From Phycisphaerales bacterium (GTDB lineage: Bacteria; Planctomycetota; Phycisphaerae; Sedimentisphaerales; Anaerohalosphaeraceae), in the NCBI GenBank assembly GCA_011055475.1, contig DSDH01000106.1:1-8148 (forward strand): a stretch of 8,148 nt of DNA. The letters are read 5' to 3'. The translations under genes were made by a program, and so were the position numbers. The notes under the pieces were generated by a model. That model made no database searches and was not told the DNA's origin. It worked only from the letters and a program-made list of their open reading frames with translations. This document shows, piece after piece, positions 1 to 6,053 of the stretch; the first letter of the stretch is position 1; every line of letters starts with the position of its first letter.

Positions 1-67
1 AGCGTGGGCATGCCACCCGGCGCTTGATGGGTCGGGGCTTGCGAGCGTGGGGCATGCCACCCGGCGA
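1..67 (-). repeat. Two partial copies of the GGGTGGCATGCCC hairpin element
   Basis: The first 22 bases and positions 44-66 are near-identical (GCGTGGG(G)CATGCCACCCGGCG). Read on the minus strand they match the CGGGTGGCATGCCCACGCT stretch that precedes the hairpins at 7376 and 8034. The GGGTGGC flank lies outside the palindrome and so fixes the orientation: these copies are inverted relative to the right-hand ones. The first copy is cut by the window edge, so the hairpin's other arm probably lies to the left. No coding role is apparent. Confidence 0.7.
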
Positions 68-73
68 CGCGTA

Positions 74-123
74 GCCCCGCAGGGGCGTCAGTGCCATAGC
101 CGGCGGCGTGAGCCGCCGGTGGC
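74..123. repeat. Short palindromes including a GTGA-loop hairpin
   Basis: There are two hairpins. GCCCC-GCA-GGGGC lies at 74-86. A stronger one at 93-123 pairs CCGGCGGC (100-107) perfectly with GCCGCCGG (112-119) around a GTGA loop (108-111). Its stem is extended by GCCA (93-96) and TGGC (120-123) across a three-base bulge. As RNA the loop would be GUGA, a GNRA tetraloop. It lies over 180 nt beyond the stop of the minus-strand oxidoreductase, so it is not an obvious terminator. A dispersed repeat is the simplest reading. Confidence 0.6.
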
Positions 124-145
124 AGTCCCCCCATCTAGAATCCCA

Positions 146-268
146 GCCCCGAAGGGGCGGCACCGTCGTCGTCATTCCGAGCGACGCGGTGCGGAGCGCA
201 GCAAAGCACCGCGGATCGAGGAATCCGTTCTTCCGCGTCGCGCAGCGATTCCGCTGCTGTTGTTGCGG
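146..268 (+). repeat. GTCATTCC...GGAAT dispersed palindromic element, left copy
   Basis: The element begins with a GCCCC-GAA-GGGGC hairpin (146-158). GTCATTCCGAGCGACGCGGTGC follows from 171. Its arm GCGGTGC (186-192) pairs with GCACCGC (206-212), and ATTCC (174-178) pairs with GGAAT (220-224), giving one long imperfect hairpin. The tail to 268 (GCGATTCCGCTGCTG...) is also shared with the right-hand copy at 7615-7757, which lies in the opposite orientation. Translated, this family yields peptides such as HSERRGA...EES, which occur as spurious ORFs in many bacterial genomes. It is therefore a repeat and not a gene. Confidence 0.8.
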
Positions 269-312
269 GATGGCGTTGAGGCGCGCAGGGCGGCTCGTGT
301 CCACGCGGCCTT

Positions 313-1821
313 CTATAACTCCCAGCCCTTGCGATAGGTCCGGCGCATCAGGGCGTTGGCCTCATCGGAGTTGGCGAACCGGAAACGCTCGGCGTCCCAC
401 GCGAGCTTCTTATTCACGCGCAGCGCGATATTACCCAGGGCGATCGTCTCGCTGAAGGCGTAGGCGTTCTGGAAGCTGGCGTCGCTGGGCTGCCCGCCGT
501 GGCAGGCGCGGATCCACTGGTCCAGCTCGTCGATGGGTCGCGGCAGCGTTTCCGCCGGCGGCTGAAACGCCCGCATCCTCGCCGCCGGAATCAGCCGTGG
601 ATTGCCCGCGGTGAAATCGGCCAGGATCTTGCCCTTGTCACCGACAAACAGCATGCCCTCGGCGGGCATCTCCACACCGTCAATATCCAGCTCCGGCGGC
701 GTGGGCGGACGCAGCCCGCCATCGTACCAGTACAGCGACACCTCCGGCATCGAGCCCCGCGCGGCGAATCGCCAGTGAATCGTTGAGGCCCGCGGCCAGG
801 AAACACGGTTATCCTGCCGCACCCACGTGAGGTTGGCGATCTTCCAGAACTGGCTGCGCGAGGCCTCCACCGTCAGCGGCGAGCCGAGCCCCAGAATCTC
901 GAAAATCTGATGGAAGCTGTAGTGCCCCATGTCGCCCAAGGCCCCCGATCCAAAGTCGCACCAGCCGCGGAACACGGCGTGCATGTACGCCGGGTGGTAG
1001 GGCCGATGCGGCACCGGGCCCAGCCACAGGTCCCAGTCCAGGCCGTCCGGCACGCGGGGCGTCTCGGCGGGTAGCTCGGTCATGCCCTGCGGCCAGAACG
1101 GACGCGTCGACCAGTTGTGCACCTCCCGCACCGGCCCGATCGCCCCGGCCAGGATCCACTCGCGGATCCGGGGGGCCTCGCGATTGCCCGCCGCACAGAA
1201 CAGGTGGGTCGCCGCGCCGGTCGTCTCGGCGGTGTCGCGGGCCAAGCGAATCTCATAGAGCACGTTCGAGATGGGCTTGTGGGTAATGGCGTGCTTACCC
1301 GCCCGCATCGCCGCGACCGCGATCGTCGTGTGGAGGTGCTCCGGCGTCATGATGTACAGCGCATCAAGGTCCGGCTCGTTGGCCAGCATCTCCCGAAAGT
1401 CGGTATACGCCTTGCACCCCTTGTACGTCCCGGCGGGACGCTTCTTGCCATAGTAGGTCTCGACCACGTAGCGGCCCACGTTGCGCCCGCACCGGCACCC
1501 GCGGACGCCCTCGCCGTAGCGGGGCTCATCCAGGAAACGACGGATCTTGTCGCGGATCTCGTTGTGACCCCATTCGGGGTAATCGTCGCTTTGCGTGTTC
1601 GGATCGCACACCGCGGCGATGTGCAGCGCCTCGCGGGGCAGGGCGTCCATGAGATTCCGCAGTCCCTGCGTGCCGGTGCCCACGTAGCCCACGACGATCT
1701 TGTCGCTGGGGCTCACGTGGTCGGCGCCGCCCAGGACCTGCCGCGGCACCACGCTGAACGCCGCCAAGGCCGTGGACGATGCAAGGAATTGCCGCCGATC
1801 GAGGGACTGCGATGTGCTCAT
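313..1821 (-). CDS. Secreted Gfo/Idh/MocA family NAD(P)-dependent oxidoreductase
   Basis: This 502-aa protein starts with a twin-arginine-like signal (DRRQFL at 8-13, then a hydrophobic stretch and a probable cleavage site near residue 31), so export is likely. A Rossmann fold begins at KIVVGYVGTGTQG (41-53), with VCDPN at the end of the second strand (71-75). The usual EKP catalytic lysine motif appears as HKP (181-183, K182). The WDLWLGP (263-269) and FRGWCDFGSGALGDMGHY (284-301) motifs mark the planctomycete/Bacteroidetes-type C-terminal domain. Residues 100-136 carry a small Cys cluster (C109, C111, C136). Such proteins oxidise or reduce sugars and derivatives, but the substrate cannot be told from sequence. 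I chose the start at 1821 because AGGAGG (1829-1834) lies 7 nt upstream and the signal peptide begins there. An in-frame extension to 1953 would bury the signal and is unlikely. The gene is divergent from queE. Confidence 0.93.
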   Translation of the reverse strand: MSTSQSLDRRQFLASSTALAAFSVVPRQVLGGADHVSPSDKIVVGYVGTGTQGLRNLMDALPREALHIAAVCDPNTQSDDYPEWGHNEIRDKIRRFLDEPRYGEGVRGCRCGRNVGRYVVETYYGKKRPAGTYKGCKAYTDFREMLANEPDLDALYIMTPEHLHTTIAVAAMRAGKHAITHKPISNVLYEIRLARDTAETTGAATHLFCAAGNREAPRIREWILAGAIGPVREVHNWSTRPFWPQGMTELPAETPRVPDGLDWDLWLGPVPHRPYHPAYMHAVFRGWCDFGSGALGDMGHYSFHQIFEILGLGSPLTVEASRSQFWKIANLTWVRQDNRVSWPRASTIHWRFAARGSMPEVSLYWYDGGLRPPTPPELDIDGVEMPAEGMLFVGDKGKILADFTAGNPRLIPAARMRAFQPPAETLPRPIDELDQWIRACHGGQPSDASFQNAYAFSETIALGNIALRVNKKLAWDAERFRFANSDEANALMRRTYRKGWEL

Positions 1822-1828
1822 GGCCAAA

Positions 1829-1834
1829 CCTCCT
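1829..1834 (-). promoter_or_regulatory. Ribosome binding site of the oxidoreductase
   Basis: On the minus strand AGGAGG sits 7 nt before the ATG at 1821. It is a full Shine-Dalgarno match and decides the start against upstream in-frame ATGs at 1953 and 1866. Confidence 0.85.
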
Positions 1835-1864
1835 GCAAGGGTTAGTGCTGTCGTGTCGCCCACC

Positions 1865-1893
1865 ATTGTAGCGGCGTCAGGAGCCCAAAACAA
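1865..1893 (-). promoter_or_regulatory. Sigma70-type promoter for the oxidoreductase
   Basis: The minus strand reads TTGTTT (1893-1888), a 17-nt spacer, then TACAAT (1870-1865). The -10 matches consensus at five of six positions and the -35 at its three key bases (TTG). Transcription would start near 1858, leaving a leader of about 37 nt that contains the Shine-Dalgarno. The assignment rests on sequence match only. Confidence 0.55.
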
Positions 1894-1935
1894 GCCCGTT
1901 CGAGGGCGCAGGGCCGATTCCGTACCGGCCGGGCA

Positions 1936-1963
1936 TTGATTTCCTCGGCGCAATCGCGATAGT
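1936..1963 (+). promoter_or_regulatory. Possible promoter for queE, placed for a leaderless transcript
   Basis: TTGATT (1936-1941), a 16-nt spacer and GATAGT (1958-1963) resemble a sigma70 promoter. The -10 ends 7 nt before the ATG at 1971, so transcription would begin at or next to the start codon. The same GATAGT hexamer serves as -10 in the response-regulator promoter candidate at 7222-7250. Confidence 0.4.
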
Positions 1964-1970
1964 AGGGGAT

Positions 1971-2651
1971 ATGGTCGTCAACGAAGTATTCTATTCGTTG
2001 CAGGGCGAGGGCCGCTTGGCGGGCGTGCCCAGCGTGTTCGTGCGGCTGGCCGGCTGCCCTTTGCGGTGCCGCTGGTGCGATACAAGATACGCCTGGTCGC
2101 CCACGGCGGGCACGGCGTACACGCCCGAGCAGTTGCGTCGCGCCGTGGCCGAATACCCCACCGCCCACATCGTGATCACGGGTGGAGAGCCGCTGCTGGC
2201 GCCGGATTTCAAGCCGTTCCTTCGCTCGTTCGCGCACCGCCGAATGCACATCACGATTGAGACCGCGGGCCTGCACTTCGAGCCCGGTTTGCCCTGCAAT
2301 CTGATGAGCATCAGCCCGAAGCTGGCCAACTCCACGCCCATCGATCCGGACCAGGCCGCCGAGCATGAGGCCCGTCGCCTGAACACCGACGCCCTGCAAC
2401 ACCTGATCGAGGCGTATGAGTATCAGCTCAAATTCGTGGTTGAGGAACCTGCCGATTTGGGGGAGATCGCCTCCGTGGTCGGTCGGCTCAAGGGTGTTGA
2501 TCCCGGTCGTATCTGGCTGATGCCCCAGGCCGACGACGCGGCGTCGTTGCACGAGCGGGCGTGCTGGCTGGCCGACTACTGTAAGCAAACCGGGTTCGCC
2601 CTGTCGCCGCGGTTGCACGTGTGGCTGTGGAACGCCCGCCGCGGCAAGTAA
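1971..2651 (+). CDS. queE: 7-carboxy-7-deazaguanine synthase (radical SAM, QueE)
   Basis: QueE converts 6-carboxy-5,6,7,8-tetrahydropterin to 7-carboxy-7-deazaguanine, a cytoplasmic step in queuosine and other 7-deazapurine synthesis. The 226-aa length is typical. The N-terminus NEVFYSLQGEG (4-14) is the family's substrate-side signature. C29-x3-C33-x2-C36 in AGCPLRCRWCDT is the radical SAM [4Fe-4S] site, and TGGEP (70-74) is the SAM-binding GGEP motif. SISPKL and the ending RLHVWLW also fit. The ATG at 1971 gives the usual family N-terminus. Its Shine-Dalgarno is poor: TAGGGG ends only 2 nt away, which suggests leaderless initiation or a weak start. The other queuosine genes (queC, queD, queF) are not in the window. 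The sulfatase follows 18 nt downstream on the same strand, so co-transcription is likely but the functional link is unclear. Confidence 0.95.
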   Translation: MVVNEVFYSLQGEGRLAGVPSVFVRLAGCPLRCRWCDTRYAWSPTAGTAYTPEQLRRAVAEYPTAHIVITGGEPLLAPDFKPFLRSFAHRRMHITIETAGLHFEPGLPCNLMSISPKLANSTPIDPDQAAEHEARRLNTDALQHLIEAYEYQLKFVVEEPADLGEIASVVGRLKGVDPGRIWLMPQADDAASLHERACWLADYCKQTGFALSPRLHVWLWNARRGK

Positions 2652-2659
2652 CCCCTTAT

Positions 2660-2663
2660 GAGG
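2660..2663 (+). promoter_or_regulatory. Ribosome binding site that favours the ATG at 2670
   Basis: GAGG lies 6 nt before the ATG at 2670 and 9 nt before the ATG at 2673. The first in-frame ATG (2658) overlaps this motif and has only AGTAACCCCTT upstream. Initiation at 2670 or 2673 is therefore preferred. Confidence 0.5.
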
Positions 2664-2669
2664 TGTGGC

Positions 2670-4136
2670 ATGATGATCTCACAGTGGTCCCGGCGGGGTT
2701 TTCTCAAGGCCTGCGGCGCGGCGGCGGTGCTGCCGTTTGCAGGTTCCGCGGCGCGCCGCGCAGTCCGGCGCAAACCGAACATCCTCTTTGTCCTGGTCGA
2801 CGACATGGGCTGGACGGATGCGGGCTGCTGCGGCAGCCGGTATTTCGACACGCCCAATATCGACCGCCTGGCCCGGCAGGGTATGCGCTTCACCGATGCC
2901 TATGCCGCCTGCGCCGTGTGCAGCCCCACGCGGGCGGCGGTCATGACCGGGCGCTACCCGGCGCGGCTGGGGATCACCGACTGGATCCACTCGCGCTTCC
3001 AGGGCGGCACGATCCCGGCAAGCAAGGAAAACTCCACGGGCTATGACTTCGAGGGGCGACCGGACATTCCCCTGCTCACCCCCACGAACGCCCTGTGGAT
3101 GGAACACGAAGAGATCACACTGGCCGAGGCGCTCAAACCCGCCGGCTACGTATCCTGCCACGTCGGCAAGTGGCATCTCGGCCCTGATGACTGGTATCCC
3201 GACCGGCAGGGCTTCGACTACAACATCGGCGGTTGCGATTTCGGCCAGCCGCCCAGCTACTATGACCCGTACTACCGCCGTGGCCAGGGCTCCATCCCCA
3301 CGCTGCCGCCCCGCAAGGAGGGTGAATATCTGACCGACCGCGAGGCCGATGAGGCCGCGGCCTTCATCCGCGACCACGCGGACCGGCCGTTCTTTCTGTA
3401 TCTGGCGCACTACGCCGTCCACACGCCGCTCCAGGCCCGGCAGGACCTCTTCGACAAGTACAAAACCAAGCCCACGACGCATCAGAAGAACCCCATCTAC
3501 GGAGCCATGGTCGAGAGCGTGGATCAGGCGCTCGGCAAGGTGCTTGACGTGTTGGATGACCTGCGCCTGAGCGAGAACACGCTGGTGATCTTCACCTCCG
3601 ACAATGGCGGCCTGCTGGGCCCGACGAGCAACATCCCCCTGCGGGCGGGCAAGGGATACCCCTACGAGGGCGGCATCCGCGAGCCGCTCATCGTCCGCTG
3701 GCCGGGTGTCGTCGAGCCCGGCTCGACGTGTTCGGTCCCCGTGTGCAGCGTGGATTTCTTCCCGACGATTTGCCAGGCGACGGGGGCACCCTTGCCGGAT
3801 CGGCCCATCGACGGCGAGAGCATCCTGCCACTATTGACACAGAGCGGCCCGCTGCGTCGCGAGGCCCTGTTCTGGCACTTTCCGCACTATCGGGGACGCG
3901 ACGTGGTGCCCTACAGCATTATCCGCCAGGGCCGTTGGAAGCTCATCAAGTACTACCAGGGCAGGCCGTTCGAGCTTTTCGACCTCGAACATGACCTCTC
4001 CGAGCGACAGGATCTATCTGGGGAGCATCCGGAGTTAGTCGAGGAGCTTGATGACCGGTTGCGCGCCTGGCTCGGCGAGGTCGGGGCTCGCATGCCCCGG
4101 CCGAATCCGCTGTATACGGCCCCGGCGAGCGGTTGA
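2670..4136 (+). CDS. Secreted type I sulfatase (formylglycine-dependent arylsulfatase family)
   Basis: The protein has 488 aa from ATG 2670, or 492 if ATG 2658 is used. SRRGFLKACGAAAVL (7-21) is a twin-arginine-type signal, so export to the periplasm or surface is likely. The sulfatase core starts at NILFVLVDDMGW, with the paired metal-binding aspartates at 44-45. CSPTR (84-88) is the CxPxR signature, in which C84 becomes formylglycine. GKWHLG (166-171) is the second signature. HYAVHTP (247-253) and TSDNGG (309-314) supply further catalytic and metal ligands, and the lysine of RAGKGYPYEGG is K328. Together these show a complete active site for hydrolysing sulfate esters, probably on polysaccharides, though the substrate is not predictable. 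The C-terminal FELFDLEHDLSERQDL is the usual sulfatase tail motif. The maturing enzyme is not in the window. The gene lies just after queE. Confidence 0.95.
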   Translation: MMISQWSRRGFLKACGAAAVLPFAGSAARRAVRRKPNILFVLVDDMGWTDAGCCGSRYFDTPNIDRLARQGMRFTDAYAACAVCSPTRAAVMTGRYPARLGITDWIHSRFQGGTIPASKENSTGYDFEGRPDIPLLTPTNALWMEHEEITLAEALKPAGYVSCHVGKWHLGPDDWYPDRQGFDYNIGGCDFGQPPSYYDPYYRRGQGSIPTLPPRKEGEYLTDREADEAAAFIRDHADRPFFLYLAHYAVHTPLQARQDLFDKYKTKPTTHQKNPIYGAMVESVDQALGKVLDVLDDLRLSENTLVIFTSDNGGLLGPTSNIPLRAGKGYPYEGGIREPLIVRWPGVVEPGSTCSVPVCSVDFFPTICQATGAPLPDRPIDGESILPLLTQSGPLRREALFWHFPHYRGRDVVPYSIIRQGRWKLIKYYQGRPFELFDLEHDLSERQDLSGEHPELVEELDDRLRAWLGEVGARMPRPNPLYTAPASG

Positions 4137-4144
4137 GCACAGCC

Positions 4145-4168
4145 GCCGGGCTGGTTCCGGGACCCGGC
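4145..4168 (+). terminator. Weak hairpin after the sulfatase
   Basis: GCCGGG (4145-4150) pairs with CCCGGC (4163-4168) around a 12-nt loop, 9 nt past the sulfatase stop. Only ATTTG follows, with no real T-tract. This is a possible factor-assisted termination site and not a classic intrinsic terminator. Confidence 0.25.
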
Positions 4169-4291
4169 ATTTGTGGACGGCCGGGCGCGATAACGCATCG
4201 AGTCGGCTGGAATCCTCCGGTGGGGCAGTCCATCCGGCCGATAACAGGACCGGGCCGTGAATCCACCCGAAGAGAGCATTATGGGACTGTC

Positions 4292-4714
4292 ATGCAGCGG
4301 TTTCGTTTTGGAAAACGGCAACGTCTGAACAGGCCCGATCAATTCCGGGCGGTGCTGGCCTGGCGGTGCGGCGCGGGCAATGGCCGCGTGCGGCTTCACG
4401 AGGCGCCCAATACAGTGGGGCGTCCGCGTCTGGGTGTGTCGGTGCCGAAGCGGTGCGGCTCGGCCGTCGTGCGGAACCGGCTCAAGCGGCTGGCCCGCGA
4501 GGCCTTTCGCCTCGAACAGCACAATCTGCCCCCCGACCGCGACTACGTCTTAATCTTCACGGCCAAATGGTCGAAAAAACCCATGTCCGCTAACTGTCTG
4601 CCGCTTGGTGGTTTAGAGTATCACACCGTGCGTCGGTGGTTGCGGCAACTGCACGAGCGCCTGGATGAGCGTTTCTTGCGGCGGACACGTGGCCGGCCTG
4701 AAGGTGGGTCGTAG
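4292..4714 (+). CDS. rnpA: Ribonuclease P protein component
   Basis: RnpA is the protein subunit that binds the RNase P RNA and helps remove 5' leaders from precursor tRNAs. The 140-aa product begins MQRFRFGKRQRLNRPDQFRAV, matching the family's basic N-terminus. LGVSVPKRCG (47-56) and VVRNRLKRLAREAFR (59-73) carry the conserved RNR signature helix. DYVLIF (84-89) is the following strand. The part after residue 90 (AKWSKKPMSANCLPLGGLEYHTVRR) is longer and less typical than the usual end, although the final helix WLRQLHERL is present. I chose the ATG at 4292 because it gives the standard N-terminus. The GAAGAGAG at 4269-4276 is rather far for a Shine-Dalgarno, and the frame is open upstream to 4133. 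rpmH, the usual upstream partner, is absent. The MerR-type gene follows after 29 nt, so one transcript is plausible. Confidence 0.9.
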   Translation: MQRFRFGKRQRLNRPDQFRAVLAWRCGAGNGRVRLHEAPNTVGRPRLGVSVPKRCGSAVVRNRLKRLAREAFRLEQHNLPPDRDYVLIFTAKWSKKPMSANCLPLGGLEYHTVRRWLRQLHERLDERFLRRTRGRPEGGS

Positions 4715-4730
4715 CCGAGTCGTTCGAGCA

Positions 4731-4734
4731 GAGG
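4731..4734 (+). promoter_or_regulatory. Ribosome binding site supporting a GTG start
   Basis: GAGG lies 9 nt before the GTG at 4744. AAGGG at 4756-4760 lies 4 nt before an internal ATG at 4765, so that start is a second option. The GTG has the better spacing. Confidence 0.45.
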
Positions 4735-4743
4735 TATTCGCGC

Positions 4744-5007
4744 GTGGACGAGAACAAGGGATTGATGCAGATCGGAGCCGCGGCGAAGAAGGCCGGCGTG
4801 AGTCGCCAGAGCTTGCAGTATTACCTGATGGTCGGCCTCCTGGAGCCGACGCAGGTGACGCCGACGGGCCGGCGGCTGTTTGACGACCAGGCCGTTGCGC
4901 GGATCAAGTTGATTCGCAAGTTGAATCAAAGCGGGTACACGTTGCGGGCGATCCGCGAGTTATTCGTGGAGCCGCGCACGCGGGACAGGGAAAACGACCA
5001 TGGTTGA
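4744..5007 (+). CDS. Small MerR-family helix-turn-helix protein
   Basis: This 87-aa protein is almost entirely a MerR-type winged-helix DNA-binding domain. The recognition-helix region is IGAAAKKAGVSRQSLQYY (10-27). It is followed by GLLEPTQVTPTGRRLF (31-46), where the wing lies, and then by the second helical pair (VARIKLIRKLNQSGYTLRAIREL, 51-73). No effector or dimerisation coiled coil follows, and the C-terminus is a short charged tail, so it probably acts without a metal or drug sensor domain. It may start at GTG 4744, or at ATG 4765 seven codons later. It overlaps the MCE-domain gene by 8 nt, implying translational coupling, and follows rnpA by 29 nt. It may regulate its own operon, but the target is unknown. 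An excisionase-like role is possible but nothing mobile is nearby. Confidence 0.85.
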   Translation: MDENKGLMQIGAAAKKAGVSRQSLQYYLMVGLLEPTQVTPTGRRLFDDQAVARIKLIRKLNQSGYTLRAIRELFVEPRTRDRENDHG

Positions 5008-5917
5008 CTACAACACGGCGCAACGCAGACGCAACATCGTCGTAGGGGCCTTCGTGATCGTCGCCTTCGCGGGCTTTCTTGGCTTGGTGTACCTGTTCGG
5101 CGAGCTGCCCGTGGCGGTGGCGCAGATGAATTCGTTCCAGGTGATCGTTCAGGTGCCCAGTGCCCCCGGGGTTCAGACGAACACCCCCGTCTACTATTGC
5201 GGCTACCAGGTGGGCAAGGTCGTGCACATCATGGCGCCGCAGCGGGTGATCCATCGCGAGACGGGCCAGCCACATCATCAGGTGACCATGACGCTGGCGA
5301 TCCGTTCCGAGTATCGCACGATTCCCTCCAACGCGGACATCGTGGTGATGAAACGCTCCATGGGCAGCAGCTACGTGGACCTGCAGGTCGATCCCGAAAA
5401 GCCGCTGGCGCAGTTGGTGCCGGGCAACCCTAACAGCATCTACCTGTGCGAGGGGCTGCCGCCGTTGCGCGGGCAGGTCAGCATGAGCAGCGAGTTCTTC
5501 CCCAAGGAGACCCGCCTCAAGCTGGAAGACCTGATGGACTCCATCAAGCGGCTCAGCGACAACGCGAATGAAATCGTCGGCGACACCGAGAACCGCCGCA
5601 GCGTCAAACAGGCCCTGGCCAACCTGCGCGAGGCCACGGCCCGCGCCAAGGACACACTGGCGTCGATCCAGGGCTTCTCGGATACCGGCACGGTCGCGGT
5701 GGAGGACGTGGCCGAGGACCTGCGTGAGACGCTCAAGGACATGCGCGACCTGTTGGCCCGCGCCCGTGAAGGCGACGGCACGGCCGCCCGCGTCCTCAAC
5801 GATGGCCGGCTTTATGAGAACCTGCTCGACAGCAGCCGCGAGCTGGAGATGGCCCTGGAGCAGTTGAAGATCCTCGCCGCCGAGGCCCGCGAGAAGGGCA
5901 TCCGCCTGAAGCTCTGA
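5000..5917 (+). CDS. MlaD/MCE-domain membrane-anchored lipid transport protein
   Basis: The 305-aa protein has a short basic N-terminus (QRRRN, 8-12), one transmembrane helix (about 13-34) and an MCE domain (about 44-131, with VPSAPGVQTNTPVYYCGYQVGKV). A long helical region (170-300) follows and contains GDGTAARVLNDGRLYENL (258-275), a motif common in MlaD-like proteins. MCE proteins form periplasmic hexamers that move lipids between membranes, usually with a permease (MlaE) and an ATPase (MlaF). Neither partner is in the window. The ATG at 5000 has AGGGA (4987-4991) 8 nt upstream and overlaps the MerR-type gene by 8 nt. The long C-terminal helical part suggests a tube- or needle-forming protein, but that is inference. 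A 363-aa ORF on the opposite strand is a codon shadow. Confidence 0.9.
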   Translation: MVDYNTAQRRRNIVVGAFVIVAFAGFLGLVYLFGELPVAVAQMNSFQVIVQVPSAPGVQTNTPVYYCGYQVGKVVHIMAPQRVIHRETGQPHHQVTMTLAIRSEYRTIPSNADIVVMKRSMGSSYVDLQVDPEKPLAQLVPGNPNSIYLCEGLPPLRGQVSMSSEFFPKETRLKLEDLMDSIKRLSDNANEIVGDTENRRSVKQALANLREATARAKDTLASIQGFSDTGTVAVEDVAEDLRETLKDMRDLLARAREGDGTAARVLNDGRLYENLLDSSRELEMALEQLKILAAEAREKGIRLKL

Positions 5918-6053
5918 CCACCTGTCGAAGAGGGCCCCCCGGCCCCCCTTGCCTGTCCCGCCTTTCCGCGCGCCGGGGTGTAGCGGCTGCCGCACGTCGA
6001 GACTCAGTGGCCGCTGCCCGGCCGGGCGGGGGCTGTACCCAGGCGGTCGTCCA
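5918..6053. other. Convergent intergenic gap, GC-rich
   Basis: This 136-nt gap separates two operons that converge. It contains GGGCC-CCCC-GGCCC (5932-5945) followed by CCCTT, and a wide inverted pair AGCGGC (5982-5987)/GCCGCT (6010-6015). Either could help bidirectional termination, but there is no T-tract. No gene is visible. Confidence 0.4.

Noticed and set aside
47..455. Two short frames at the left edge
   Set aside because: They consist of translated repeats and run into the antisense of the oxidoreductase C-terminus.
1117..1845. 242-aa open frame on the plus strand
   Set aside because: It is antisense to the Gfo/Idh/MocA gene with no recognisable motif. Composition is typical of a shadow frame.
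1842..2618. 258-aa open frame on the minus strand
   Set aside because: It is antisense to queE, which carries the complete radical SAM motifs.
4170..4260. Promoter for rnpA
   Set aside because: TTGTGG and two GATAAC hexamers are present, but no -35/-10 pair has 15-19 nt spacing.
5932..5950. Intrinsic terminator between the convergent operons
   Set aside because: The GGGCC-CCCC-GGCCC hairpin is short and is followed by CCCTT, not a T-tract, so it is not called as a terminator.
4904..5995. 363-aa open frame on the minus strand
   Set aside because: It is antisense to the MlaD-like gene, which has a clear transmembrane helix, MCE domain and start site. The reverse frame shows no recognisable domain and is His/Gln/Arg-rich, as expected for a high-GC shadow.
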